Assembly: GCA_018240295.1 (NCBI GenBank)
Contig: JAFEGB010000327.1
Span: 1-38,625, forward strand
Length of the DNA stretch: 38,625 nt
Direction of reading: 5' to 3'
From: Pseudomonadota bacterium
Lineage (GTDB): Bacteria; Pseudomonadota; Gammaproteobacteria; Competibacterales; Competibacteraceae
The notes beneath the pieces were generated by a model, which saw nothing but the letters and a program-made list of their open reading frames with translations, had not been told where the DNA came from and did no database searches. Below are positions 27,555-36,072 of this stretch, in pieces. The number at the start of each line of letters is the position of its first letter. Position 1 is the stretch's first letter. The translations under genes and the position numbers were made by a program.

Positions 27555-28692
27555 TCGCCGCCGCCTGTTCGAGCGTCGCGTCGTCCTTGGCGAAGCAGAA
27601 GCGCAGCAGCCGCTGCGCCGGATCGGGCGCGACGCTGAACACCGATACCGGAATCGACGCGAGCCGCGCCTCGCGCGTCAGCCGCCGCGCCAGATCGACA
27701 TCCCGCTCGTCGCTGATCGCCGAATAGTCGAGCAGCTGGAAGTAGGTGCCGGCCGAGGGTGTGCAGCCGAAGCGCGAACCCTCGATCAGCCGGCAGAACA
27801 GATCGCGCTTGCGCTGGTAGAAGGCCGGCAGCTGCTGCCAGTGCTGCGCCTCGGCTTCCAGGTAATCGGCCAGCGCGTGCTGCATCGGCGTCGAGGTCGA
27901 GAAGGTCACGAACTGGTGGATCTTGCGGAACTCCGCCGACAGCGCCGCCGGTGCGATGCAGTAGCCGATCTTCCAGCCGGTGGCATGGAAGGTCTTGCCG
28001 AACGAGGACACGACGAAGGCCCGCGCCGCCAGCTCCGGATGAAGCAGCACGCTCTCGTGCCGGCGGCCGTCGAAGACGATGTGCTCGTAGACCTCGTCGG
28101 ACAGCAGCCATATCCCGCGCCCGCGCAGCAGCGTCGCGAGCTGCTGCATGTCCTCGGCCGACCAGACGCTGCCGGTCGGGTTGTGCGGCGTGTTGAGGAT
28201 GACGAGCCGCGTGCGCGGACTCAGCGCCCCGGCAAAGCGCTGCCAGTCCGGCCGGAAATCCGGCCCCGCCAGCGGCACGTGCACGGCCCGGCCGCCGGCG
28301 AGCTCGATGCCGGGCTCGTAGCTGTCGTAGCAGGGGTCGAACACGATCGCCTCGTCGCCGGCGCGCAGCACCGCCTGGATCGCGCAGAACAGCGCCTCGG
28401 TCGCGCCCGAGGTCACGGTGACCTCGTGCACCGGATCGGGCGCAACCCCGTAGGCCGCGAGCGTCTTCGCGGCGATCGCCTCGCGCAGGCGCGGCACGCC
28501 GGTCATCGGCGCGTACTGGTTGTGACCGGCCTGCAGGTGCTGCACGACCGCCTGCAGCAGGGCCGGCGGCACGGCGAAATCCGGAAAGCCCTGCGACAGG
28601 TTCAGGGCCCCGCACTCCTGTGCGAGCGCACTCATGACCGTGAAGATCGTCGTGCCGACGCGCGGCAGACGCGAAACGAGCGGCGCCGTCAT
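27538..28692 (-). CDS. Class I/II PLP aminotransferase (YbdL/methionine aminotransferase-like)
   Basis: This 384-residue fold-type I transaminase starts MTAPLVSRLPRVGTTIF. Family landmarks are LNLSQGFPDFAVPP, YAPMTGVPRLREAI, NTPHNPTGSVW, and the PLP lysine in SSFGKTFHATGWKIGYC. This set closely follows E. coli YbdL, which prefers methionine with 2-oxo acids, and the related kynurenine aminotransferases. GAGGAG lies about 9 bases before the ATG. A possible -10 (TACACT, 28754-28749) is seen without a good -35. It diverges from the prkA operon and overlaps the DUF1272 gene tail to tail. Confidence 0.92.
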   Translation of the reverse strand: MTAPLVSRLPRVGTTIFTVMSALAQECGALNLSQGFPDFAVPPALLQAVVQHLQAGHNQYAPMTGVPRLREAIAAKTLAAYGVAPDPVHEVTVTSGATEALFCAIQAVLRAGDEAIVFDPCYDSYEPGIELAGGRAVHVPLAGPDFRPDWQRFAGALSPRTRLVILNTPHNPTGSVWSAEDMQQLATLLRGRGIWLLSDEVYEHIVFDGRRHESVLLHPELAARAFVVSSFGKTFHATGWKIGYCIAPAALSAEFRKIHQFVTFSTSTPMQHALADYLEAEAQHWQQLPAFYQRKRDLFCRLIEGSRFGCTPSAGTYFQLLDYSAISDERDVDLARRLTREARLASIPVSVFSVAPDPAQRLLRFCFAKDDATLEQAAAIIRRL

Positions 28693-28864
28693 GACGCGGT
28701 CTCCTCGGGATTTCAGCTCGGGGTCGGAGGGAAGCATGCGGACCCGCCAGTGTACGGGATTCGCGCCTGTACGAGTCCGGCATTGTCGACAGGCATCGAT
28801 GCACCAGGAAGGACGGCGGCTGCAGCGCCTTGCGCCACTGCAACGCACATTCGGGACCGCTCGC

Positions 28865-28930
28865 GCACCATTGCGTAGCACTCTGCACCATGGCATGAAC
28901 CAGATTGATGCAGTACGCCATTGCATGGCG
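28865..28930. repeat. Repeated GCACCAT / GCCAT elements
   Basis: GCACCAT occurs at 28865-28871 and again exactly 20 bp later at 28885-28891 (two helical turns). It is followed by the inverted repeat CGCCAT-TGC-ATGGCG (28916-28930). They lie about 330-395 bases upstream of the sigma-54 start, a normal distance for activator sites, and share the GCACCA core of NtrC half-sites. The activator assignment is inference. Confidence 0.4.
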
Positions 28931-29232
28931 GCTCGATTGCGGCGATGCAGCAGAACGCGCCGGGCTTGCTACAGTCGTTCACGACTGCCCCCCGACGCCG
29001 GGCGGGAGCGGCGGCATACGCTCGGCAGCATGTCGTCGCCGGCAGCGACCATGCTGCGGACGGATGACAAAACGGCTACAAGCGCTCCGAACCGCCACCC
29101 GCCGTCACGGTCCTCCCTGAGGCAGGCCCGGGACCGGAGGCAGCAGATCCGGCGCCAGGCAGCGCCAGAACCCCACACCGTCGACGGCGACCTGCACCGG
29201 TCGGCGGTCCCCCCTGCAGGAATCCCCGAAAT

Positions 29233-29248
29233 TGGTCCGGCTATTGCT
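29233..29248 (+). promoter_or_regulatory. Sigma-54 (-24/-12) promoter of the prkA operon
   Basis: TGGTCCGG-CTA-TTGCT matches the RpoN consensus TGGCACG-N4-TTGCW at all but two positions. The GG (29234-29235) and GC (29246-29247) are spaced exactly 12 bases apart, start to start. Transcription would begin near 29259, about 40 bases before the prkA ATG. Confidence 0.75.
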
Positions 29249-29298
29249 AGTTTCGGGACAGATCATCGTGCATTCCGGCGCCAGAAGAGGGTTAGGCC

Positions 29299-31221
29299 AT
29301 GAGCATCTTCGAACGATACGCCACGCGATACGAGGAAAGCCGGGAAGAGGTGCTGAGCCTCCAGGAATACCTGGAACTCTGCCGCAGCGACCCCAGTGCC
29401 TACGCCTCCCCTGCCGAACGCCTGCTGATGGCGATCGGCGAGCCGGAACTGATCGATACGCGCCTCGACCCGCGCCTGTCGCGCATCTTCCAGAACAAGG
29501 TCATCAAGGTGTACCCGGCCTTCCGGGAGTTCTACGGCATGGAGGATTCGATCGACCAGATCGTCTCCTATCTGCGCCACTCCGCGCAGGGTCTGGAAGA
29601 ACGCAAGCAGATCCTCTATCTGCTCGGCCCGGTCGGTGGCGGCAAATCCTCGCTGGCCGAGAAACTCAAGCACCTGATGGAAAAGGTGCCGTTCTATGCC
29701 ATCCAGGGTTCGCCGGTCAACGAATCCCCGCTGAACCTGTTCGATCCGGATGAGGACGGCCGGATTCTCGAGGACGATTTCGGCATTCCACGCCGTTACC
29801 TGAAAGGCCTGATGAGCCCGTGGGCCGTCAAGCGCCTGAAGGAATTCAACGGCGACATCACCCGCTTCAAGGTCGTGCGCCTGCATCCGTCGATCCTGAA
29901 ACAGGTCGCGGTGGCCAAGACCGAACCCGGTGACGAGAACAACCAGGACATTTCCTCGCTGGTCGGCAAGGTCGACATCCGCAAGCTCGAACATTACGCG
30001 CAGAACGATCCGGATGCGTATGCATTCTCGGGCGGCCTGTGCCTCGCGAACCAGGGCCTGCTGGAATTCGTCGAGATGTTCAAGGCACCGATCAAGGTGC
30101 TGCACCCGCTGCTGACCGCCACGCAGGAAGGCAACTACAACGGTACGGAAGGCCTGTCGGCGATTCCGTTCGACGGCATCATCCTCGCACACTCGAACGA
30201 ATCCGAATGGATGGCGTTTCGCAACAACCGCAACAACGAGGCCTTCCTCGATCGCGTCTACATCGTCAAGGTCCCGTACTGCCTGCGCGTTTCCGATGAA
30301 GTGCACATCTACGAGAAACTGCTGATCAGTTCCTCGCTGTCCGAAGCCCCGTGCGCGCCCGGCACGCTGCAGATGCTGGCGCAGTTCTCGGTGCTGTCAC
30401 GCCTGAAGGAACCGGAAAACTCCAGCATCTTCTCGAAGATGCGCGTCTATGACGGCGAAAACCTCAAGGACACCGACCCGAAGGCCAAGTCGATCCAGGA
30501 ATACCGCGACTACGCCGGCGTCGACGAGGGCATGGCCGGCATCTCGACGCGCTTCGCGTTCAAGATCCTGTCGCAGGTGTTCAATTTCGACCACACCGAG
30601 GTTGCCGCCAATCCGGTACATCTGCTGTACGTGCTGGAGCGCCAGATCGAACGCGAGCAGTTCCCGGCCGAGGTCGAGGAGAAATACCTGTCCTACCTGA
30701 AGGGCTGGCTGGCGCCGCGCTATGCCGAGTTCATCGGCAAGGAACTGCAGCAGGCCTATCTGGAATCGTATTCGGAATACGGCCAGAACATCTTCGACCG
30801 TTACGTGACCTACGCGGACTTCTGGATTCAGGATCAGGAATACCGCGATCCGGATACCGGCGAATCCTTCGACCGCGCCTCGCTGAACAGCGAACTCGAA
30901 AAGATCGAGAAGCCGGCCGGCATCTCCAACCCGAAGGACTTCCGCAACGAGATCGTCAACTTCGTGCTGCGTGCCCGTGCCGCCAACAACGGCCGCAACC
31001 CGGTCTGGACCAGTTATGAAAAACTGCGCGCCGTGATCGAGAAGAAGATGTTCTCGAACACCGAGGACCTGCTGCCGGTCATCAGCTTCAACGCCAAGTC
31101 GTCCGCCGACGAGCAGAAGAAGCATGAGGACTTCGTCAACCGCATGACCCAGAAGGGCTACACCGCCAAGCAGGTGCGTCTGCTTTCCGAGTGGTACCTG
31201 CGCGTGCGAAAGTCGTCCTGA
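29299..31221 (+). CDS. prkA: Serine protein kinase PrkA (YeaG)
   Basis: This 640-residue protein has the PrkA AAA domain with Walker A GPVGGGKS (110-117) and a C-terminal PrkA kinase-like region. It begins [25 protein letters not shown], the family start, with AGAGG upstream. In E. coli YeaG is induced by nitrogen starvation and stationary phase and affects stress survival; the family has been described both as a kinase and as a AAA+ protease. More A/T-ending codons (gaa, gat, tat, aaa) appear here than in neighbouring genes, suggesting a different expression class or history. It heads the operon with yeaH and ycgB, behind a sigma-54 promoter. Confidence 0.97.
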   Translation: MSIFERYATRYEESREEVLSLQEYLELCRSDPSAYASPAERLLMAIGEPELIDTRLDPRLSRIFQNKVIKVYPAFREFYGMEDSIDQIVSYLRHSAQGLEERKQILYLLGPVGGGKSSLAEKLKHLMEKVPFYAIQGSPVNESPLNLFDPDEDGRILEDDFGIPRRYLKGLMSPWAVKRLKEFNGDITRFKVVRLHPSILKQVAVAKTEPGDENNQDISSLVGKVDIRKLEHYAQNDPDAYAFSGGLCLANQGLLEFVEMFKAPIKVLHPLLTATQEGNYNGTEGLSAIPFDGIILAHSNESEWMAFRNNRNNEAFLDRVYIVKVPYCLRVSDEVHIYEKLLISSSLSEAPCAPGTLQMLAQFSVLSRLKEPENSSIFSKMRVYDGENLKDTDPKAKSIQEYRDYAGVDEGMAGISTRFAFKILSQVFNFDHTEVAANPVHLLYVLERQIEREQFPAEVEEKYLSYLKGWLAPRYAEFIGKELQQAYLESYSEYGQNIFDRYVTYADFWIQDQEYRDPDTGESFDRASLNSELEKIEKPAGISNPKDFRNEIVNFVLRARAANNGRNPVWTSYEKLRAVIEKKMFSNTEDLLPVISFNAKSSADEQKKHEDFVNRMTQKGYTAKQVRLLSEWYLRVRKSS

Positions 31222-31255
31222 CGCCTGTCGCCCCTGCCCCGCGAGGAATGCTTCC

Positions 31256-32524
31256 ATGTCCCATCTCGTCGATCGGCGGCTCAACGGCAAGAATCGCAGC
31301 GCCGTCAACCGGCAGCGCTTCCTGCGCCGCTTCAAGGATCAGCTCAAGCGCGCCGTGGCCGACGCCATGGCGGGTCGCTCGATCAAGGACGTGGACAGCG
31401 GCGAGAAGGTCAGCATCCCGACCCGCGACCTGTCGGAGCCGGTGTTCAGCCACGGCTCCGGCGGTCGCCGGGAGACGATCCACCCCGGCAACAAGGAGTT
31501 CTCGACCGGCGACCGCGTCAAGCGGCCGCAGGGCGGGGGCGGGGCCGGCGGTGGTGGCAAGCAGGCCAGCAAGGACGGCGAGGGCGAGGATGACTTCGTC
31601 TTCGAACTGTCGCGTGACGAGTTCCTCGACCTGTTCTTCGAGGATCTCGCGCTGCCGGAGCTGATCAAGACCCAGCTCGCGAAGATTCCGGAATGGAAGA
31701 ACATCCGCGCCGGCTACACGACCGCCGGCGTGCCGAGCAACATCAACGTCGTGCGCTCGCTCAAGGGTGCACTGGCGCGGCGCACCGCGATCGGCGCGCC
31801 GCACCGCACGCGGCTGCGCGAACTCGAACAGGAGCTCGAAGAAATCCTCGCCAGCGAGGGCGAGGGTTCGCCGGAGGCCGAACGCCTGCGCGAGGAAATC
31901 CGTCACCTGCGCTTCCGCATCGAAGCCATTCCGTTCATCGACACCTTTGACCTGCGTTACAACAACCGCATCCGCCAGCCGAAACCGACGACGCAGGCGG
32001 TGATGTTCTGCATCATGGACGTGTCCGGCTCGATGGATCAGGAACGCAAGGATCTGGCCAAGCGTTTCTTCACGCTGCTGTATCTGTTCCTGACCCGCAA
32101 TTACGAACGCATCGAGGTGGTGTTCATCCGCCACCATACGGTCGCCAAGGAAGTCGACGAGCAGGAGTTCTTCTATTCCCGTGAAACCGGCGGCACCGTG
32201 GTGTCCTCGGCGCTGTCGCTGATGGCGGACATCGTTTCGGAGCGTTATTCGCCGGGCGCGTGGAACATCTACGCGGCCCAGGCTTCGGACGGCGACAACT
32301 GGCAGGATGACTCGCCGCAGTGCCGGGAAATCCTCAGCGCGCGGATCATGCCGTTCGTGCAGTATTTTGCCTACGTCGAGATCACACCCGACCGGCATCA
32401 GAGCCTGTGGGAGGAGTACCAGAAGCTCCAGACCACCCACAAGCAGTTCGCGATGCAGGAAATCGGCGGAGCCGAAGACATCTATCCGGTATTCCGGGAA
32501 CTGTTCAAGAGGCGCATGGCATGA
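31256..32524 (+). CDS. yeaH: YeaH/DUF444 von Willebrand-like protein
   Basis: This 422-residue protein starts [20 protein letters not shown], the typical DUF444 opening. A Gly-rich linker (about 93-102) leads to a von Willebrand A-like domain with the metal site MDVSGSMDQ (D255, S257, S259). A coiled helix of Glu/Arg residues precedes it. VWA proteins paired with AAA ATPases often serve as adaptors for complex remodelling, and yeaH is always near prkA; a PrkA partner role is inference. GAGGA lies 8 bases before the ATG. Its stop overlaps the ycgB start (ATGA). Confidence 0.95.
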   Translation: MSHLVDRRLNGKNRSAVNRQRFLRRFKDQLKRAVADAMAGRSIKDVDSGEKVSIPTRDLSEPVFSHGSGGRRETIHPGNKEFSTGDRVKRPQGGGGAGGGGKQASKDGEGEDDFVFELSRDEFLDLFFEDLALPELIKTQLAKIPEWKNIRAGYTTAGVPSNINVVRSLKGALARRTAIGAPHRTRLRELEQELEEILASEGEGSPEAERLREEIRHLRFRIEAIPFIDTFDLRYNNRIRQPKPTTQAVMFCIMDVSGSMDQERKDLAKRFFTLLYLFLTRNYERIEVVFIRHHTVAKEVDEQEFFYSRETGGTVVSSALSLMADIVSERYSPGAWNIYAAQASDGDNWQDDSPQCREILSARIMPFVQYFAYVEITPDRHQSLWEEYQKLQTTHKQFAMQEIGGAEDIYPVFRELFKRRMA

Positions 32525-34026
32525 GTGGCAAACGGCTGATTTCCGAAGGCTCGGAGTGGACATTTCCACTGCTCGAAACCTATGACCGCGAAATCGCGCG
32601 CATCGCCAGCGAGCAGTTCCGGCTCGACACCTTCCGCAACCAGATCGAGGTGATCACCGCCGAGCAGATGATGGATGCCTATTCCTCGGTCGGCATGCCG
32701 ATCGGCTACCATCACTGGTCGTTCGGCAAGCAGTTCGTCGCCACCGAAAAGCATTACCGGCGCGGTCAGATGGGCCTGGCCTACGAGATCGTCATCAACT
32801 CCGATCCGTGCATTGCCTACCTGATGGAAGAGAACACGATGACCATGCAGGCGCTGGTCATCGCGCATGCCTGCTATGGTCACAACTCCTTCTTCAAGGG
32901 CAATTACCTGTTCCGGGCCTGGACCAGCGCCGATTCGATCATCGATTACCTGGTGTTCGCGCGCAATTACATCACCCGCTGCGAGGAACGCTACGGCATC
33001 GAGACGGTCGAGGAACTGCTCGATTCCTGCCACGCGCTGATGAACCACGGCGTCGACCGCTACAAGCGTCCGGCACCGCTGTCGATGGCCAAGGAACAGC
33101 AGCGCCAGCGCGAGCGCGAGGAATACCTGCAGCTGCAGGTCAACGACCTCTGGCGCACGGTGCCGGTGCGCGCCGGTGCGGCGGTGGTCGAGGAAAGCGC
33201 GCGCTTCCCCGAGGAACCGCAGGAGAACCTGCTGTATTTCATCGAGAAACACGCGCCGCTGCTCGAACCCTGGCAGCGCGAGATCGTGCGCATCGTGCGC
33301 AAGATCGGCCAGTATTTCTATCCGCAGCGCCAGACCCAGGTCATGAACGAGGGCTGGGCGACCTTCTGGCATTACACGCTGCTGAACCGGCTGTATGAAG
33401 AAGGCCGGGTCAGTGACGGCTTCATGATCGAATTCCTGCAGTCGCACACGAATGTCGTGTTCCAGCCGGAATTCGATTCGCCGTATTACAGCGGCATCAA
33501 TCCGTACGCGCTCGGCTTCGCGATGATGAGTGACCTGCGCCGCATCTGCGAAAACCCGACGCCCGAGGACCGGCGCTGGTTCCCGGAAATCGCCGGCGGC
33601 GACTGGCTGAAGGTGCTCGACTTCGCGATGCGCAACTTCAAGGACGAGAGCTTCATCGCCCAGTACCTGTCGCCGAAGCTGATCCGTGACTTCAAGCTGT
33701 TCGCGGTGCTCGACGACGACAAGGCCGACACGCTGGAGATCACCGCGATCCACGACGATGACGGCTACCGCAAGGTGCGCCAGTCGCTGTCGGACCAGTA
33801 CAACCTCGGCTCGCGCGAGCCGAACATCCAGGTCTGGAACGTCGACCGCCGCGGCGACCGTTCGCTGACGCTGCGCCACAGCGTCTACAACCGCCGGCCG
33901 CTGAACGCCGGGACCACGTACGAGGTGCTCAAGCACATGTTCCGGCTGTGGGGCTTCACGGTGCGGCTCGAAGCGGTCGACGAGAACGGCAAGGTCAGCC
34001 TCGTCAACGAGGTGCGCAAGCACTGA
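32521..34026 (+). CDS. ycgB: SpoVR family protein (YcgB)
   Basis: This 501-residue soluble protein belongs to the SpoVR/YcgB family, named for a Bacillus protein needed for spore cortex formation but common in non-sporulating bacteria. Recognisable blocks are [48 protein letters not shown] and [11 protein letters not shown]. The repeated His/Glu-containing motifs ([17 protein letters not shown]) look metal-binding. The start ATG at 32521 overlaps the yeaH stop. PrkA, YeaH and SpoVR form a conserved triad, and joint work in stationary-phase physiology is supported by synteny. A hairpin ends the operon. Confidence 0.96.
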   Translation: MSGKRLISEGSEWTFPLLETYDREIARIASEQFRLDTFRNQIEVITAEQMMDAYSSVGMPIGYHHWSFGKQFVATEKHYRRGQMGLAYEIVINSDPCIAYLMEENTMTMQALVIAHACYGHNSFFKGNYLFRAWTSADSIIDYLVFARNYITRCEERYGIETVEELLDSCHALMNHGVDRYKRPAPLSMAKEQQRQREREEYLQLQVNDLWRTVPVRAGAAVVEESARFPEEPQENLLYFIEKHAPLLEPWQREIVRIVRKIGQYFYPQRQTQVMNEGWATFWHYTLLNRLYEEGRVSDGFMIEFLQSHTNVVFQPEFDSPYYSGINPYALGFAMMSDLRRICENPTPEDRRWFPEIAGGDWLKVLDFAMRNFKDESFIAQYLSPKLIRDFKLFAVLDDDKADTLEITAIHDDDGYRKVRQSLSDQYNLGSREPNIQVWNVDRRGDRSLTLRHSVYNRRPLNAGTTYEVLKHMFRLWGFTVRLEAVDENGKVSLVNEVRKH

Positions 34027-34055
34027 GCCGGACGCACGCCCTCCCGCCCTGCCGC

Positions 34056-34082
34056 CGACGCCGCGCCGAGTGCGCGGCGTCG
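34056..34082 (+). terminator. Terminator of the prkA-yeaH-ycgB operon
   Basis: CGACGCCGCG (34056-34065) and CGCGGCGTCG (34073-34082) pair perfectly over 10 bp with a 7-base loop, 29 bases after the ycgB stop, followed by CCTTGTTG. The T-tail is weak and overlaps the mepA -35. Confidence 0.65.
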
Positions 34083-34087
34083 CCTTG

Positions 34088-34115
34088 TTGCACCGGCGCC
34101 GATCTTCCGTAGACT
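34088..34115 (+). promoter_or_regulatory. Sigma-70 type promoter for mepA
   Basis: TTGCAC (34088-34093) and TAGACT (34110-34115) are spaced by 16 bases, with the mepA ATG 34 bases further on. The layout is nearly the same as the gcvR promoter in this window. Confidence 0.55.
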
Positions 34116-34149
34116 CGCGCCCCGCCCCGCCGAGGACTGTCCGCCCCTC

Positions 34150-34992
34150 ATGCTGCGTCCGCTGCTGTCGTCCCTGTTGCTCGTCCCTGCCCTCGCCGCT
34201 GCCGGCCCCTGGGGCGAAGTCCGCCTGCCGAGTGCCGAGCTGCCGCAGGTCTACGGCGGTTATGCCGCCGGCTGCATCGCCGGCGCGCAGACGCTGCCGC
34301 TGTCCGGCCCCGGCTACCAGGCGATGCGCCCGTCGCGCAACCGCTACTACGGGCATCCGGAGCTGCTGCGCTTCATCGAACAGCTCGGCTACACGGCCGA
34401 GGCCCGCCGCTTCGCGCCGGTGCTGATCGGTGATCTCGGCCAGCCGCGCGGCGGGCCGATGCTCTCGGGTCACCGCAGCCACCAGATCGGCCTCGATGTC
34501 GATGTCTGGTTCCTCGATGCGCCCGGTGGCCGCGCTCCGTCCGGAGCAGCCCTCGAAAGCCTGAGCGCGCAGACGATGATCGACCCGTACGCCGGGCGCG
34601 TGCTCGCGCGCTTCGGCGCCCGCCAGCGCGCACTGCTGCGCGCGGCGGCCGACGATCCGGCGGTCGAGCGCATCTTCGTCAACCCGGTGATCAAGCAGAG
34701 CCTCTGCCGCAGCGAGGCCGATCGCGGCTGGCTGCACAAGATCCGGCCGTGGTGGGGACACGATGCGCACTTCCACGTGCGCCTGTACTGCCCGCCGGAC
34801 AGCCCGCAATGCTCGGCGCAGAAGCCGATCGAACCCGGTGACGGCTGCGATGCCGGGCTCGATGCCTGGGTCGAGGAAATCCGTCAGGCCGCGCGCCGCC
34901 CGCCGCTGCCGACGCCGCCGGCACCCGAACCGGTGCTGCCGGAGGCTTGCACGGCGGTGCTGCAGGCACCGTCGGCAAGCGCGAGGCGCTGA
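34150..34992 (+). CDS. mepA: Penicillin-insensitive murein endopeptidase MepA
   Basis: This 280-residue periplasmic LAS-type metalloprotease cuts D-Ala-meso-DAP cross-links in peptidoglycan. A signal peptide (1-18, cleavage after ALAAA) is followed by the zinc motif H108-x2-H111-x3-GLDVD (SGHRSHQIGLDVDVW) and the late WWGHDAHFHVRL motif. Several cysteines, as in E. coli MepA with its three disulfides, are kept. A Pro-rich C-terminal extension ends in an Ala/Ser tail. Its stop overlaps the start of a TPR lipoprotein gene (TGATG). Confidence 0.95.
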   Translation: MLRPLLSSLLLVPALAAAGPWGEVRLPSAELPQVYGGYAAGCIAGAQTLPLSGPGYQAMRPSRNRYYGHPELLRFIEQLGYTAEARRFAPVLIGDLGQPRGGPMLSGHRSHQIGLDVDVWFLDAPGGRAPSGAALESLSAQTMIDPYAGRVLARFGARQRALLRAAADDPAVERIFVNPVIKQSLCRSEADRGWLHKIRPWWGHDAHFHVRLYCPPDSPQCSAQKPIEPGDGCDAGLDAWVEEIRQAARRPPLPTPPAPEPVLPEACTAVLQAPSASARR

Positions 34993-35369
34993 TGCGAGGC
35001 CGGCTGAAGCTCGTGCTGCTCGCCGGCTTCGCCGCTGGCGGCTGCGCGTCGCTGCCGGCGGGTCTGACGCCGACCTCGGCCGAGCATGCATGCCGGGCCG
35101 TGCTGGACCCGCCCGCCGACGGCAGCGACCCGTGGTTCCGGCTCGGCAACGCGCTCGCCGAAGCCGGCGACTACGATGCCGCCGAACGCGCCTACCGCGA
35201 ATCCCTGCGCCGCCGGCCTGATCCGCGCACCCGGCACAACCTGGCCCTGGTGCAGTTGCAGCTCGGCCTCACCGGCCTGCAGGCCGCTGCCGCCGCGCTG
35301 CCGGCCGACGACCCGGCCCGGGTCGCCAGCCGCGCCTATCTGCACGAGCTGCGGCAGACCCTGCCCTGA
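34992..35369 (+). CDS. Small TPR lipoprotein
   Basis: This 125-residue protein starts MRGRLKLVLLAGFAAGGC, a lipoprotein signal ending at C18, though the box AAGGC lacks the usual leucine. A single clear tetratricopeptide unit (DPWFRLGNALAEAGDYDAAERAYRES, in part) with a partial second follows. The ATG overlaps the mepA stop by one base, so the start is chosen for coupling rather than the longer open frame. Such TPR lipoproteins often act as adaptors for peptidoglycan hydrolases (NlpI does so for E. coli endopeptidases). A similar job with MepA is inference. Confidence 0.8.
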   Translation: MRGRLKLVLLAGFAAGGCASLPAGLTPTSAEHACRAVLDPPADGSDPWFRLGNALAEAGDYDAAERAYRESLRRRPDPRTRHNLALVQLQLGLTGLQAAAAALPADDPARVASRAYLHELRQTLP

Positions 35370-35409
35370 TCCGGCCCCGGGCGCGCCCGGCGGCAATCGA
35401 GGATTTGCC

Positions 35410-35540
35410 TGACGCCCGTCAATGCACGGTCACGCATCAGCGGCATGCTGCCGCCGTGCGCTGCCCATGGCGCACCCACCACCAGAGCACGATGTCCCGG
35501 TTCAGGGACACGCCATAACAAGCGGTCGAGGATCGACCGC
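35410..35540. repeat. Cluster of small inverted repeats before the ArsC-like gene
   Basis: Four inverted repeats lie in 130 bases: TGACG-CC-CGTCA (35410-35421), GCGGCA-TGC-TGCCGC (35440-35454), TGTCCC-GGTTCA-GGGACA (35493-35510) and GCGGTCGA-GGA-TCGACCGC (35522-35540). The last ends 22 bases before the ATG. The first may be an operator or end the TPR gene; the last two could fold in the mRNA leader. Confidence 0.45.
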
Positions 35541-35562
35541 AACAAGATCGAGGCAAGGATCC

Positions 35563-36021
35563 ATGCGTCCCGTCACCGTCCTGTTCCTGGGCCGGCACAA
35601 TGCTGCTCGCTCGCAGATCGCCGAGGCGCTGCTGCGCCGCTGCGGCCGTCCGCTGTTCTTCGCCTGCAGTGCCGGCACCGAAACCGGCGCGCTCGACCCG
35701 CTCGCGCAGTCGGTGCTGGCCGAGATCGGCGTCGACATTTCCGGCCAGCTCGCCAAGCCGGTCGAGAACTTCCACGGCCGGCCCTTCGACTGCGTGATCA
35801 CGCTCTGCCCGGAGGCCCTGGCCTATCTGCCGGAACTCCCGGGCGAGTACCGTCACATACACTGGGATTTTCCCGATCCGTCCGAAGTCACCGGCGGCGA
35901 GGTCGCGCGGCGGCGATGCATGAAGCGCATCGTCGTGCAGCTCGGCGAGCACATCCGCGAGTGGGTCGGCCAGGAACGCCGGCGCCTGGTGGCGAACGGC
36001 CACGTCGCGGCCGTCGCCTGA
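35563..36021 (+). CDS. Cysteine-less LMW phosphatase/ArsC-like protein
   Basis: This 152-residue protein has the low-molecular-weight tyrosine phosphatase fold of thioredoxin-linked arsenate reductases. The P-loop normally reads C-x5-R; here it is G10-R-H-N-A-A-R16 (VLFLGRHNAARSQ), so the nucleophilic cysteine is glycine while R16, the SAGTET block, C82 and the acid D105 (WDFPDPS) remain. C89 of S. aureus ArsC is a leucine. The codon is GGC, not a one-base change from TGC in a damaged frame, and the rest is intact. It cannot work as a standard phosphatase or reductase. It lies 51 bases upstream of a universal stress gene and is probably a sensor or binding protein. Confidence 0.85.
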   Translation: MRPVTVLFLGRHNAARSQIAEALLRRCGRPLFFACSAGTETGALDPLAQSVLAEIGVDISGQLAKPVENFHGRPFDCVITLCPEALAYLPELPGEYRHIHWDFPDPSEVTGGEVARRRCMKRIVVQLGEHIREWVGQERRRLVANGHVAAVA

Positions 36022-36072
36022 GGCCCGCGGACGGATCGGAAACCCCCGCCGATCTGCCCGGAGGACCGTGCC

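Larger units (their letters stand above)
28693..29298. other. 606-base non-coding region, aminotransferase/prkA
   Basis: This is the longest stretch without a believable gene. It contains open frames on both strands, but none has family resemblance, a ribosome site or sensible composition. It holds the aminotransferase leader at the left, repeated GCACCAT/GCCAT elements at 28865-28930, a TGTCGACA palindrome near 28784-28791, and a sigma-54 promoter at 29233-29248. Its base composition is less GC-extreme than the genes. I see no tRNA or recognisable small RNA. Confidence 0.6.

Noticed and set aside
28861-28891. Full NtrC binding site
   Set aside because: Only the GCACCA half is convincing; the second half matches poorly, so I report repeats, not an NtrC site.
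28634-29302. A 222-codon plus-strand frame before prkA
   Set aside because: Starts inside the aminotransferase gene, runs across the sigma-54 promoter, and shows no recognisable domain or ribosome site.
29263-30306. A 347-codon minus-strand frame opposite prkA
   Set aside because: Shadow of a very strongly conserved gene with no independent start signal.
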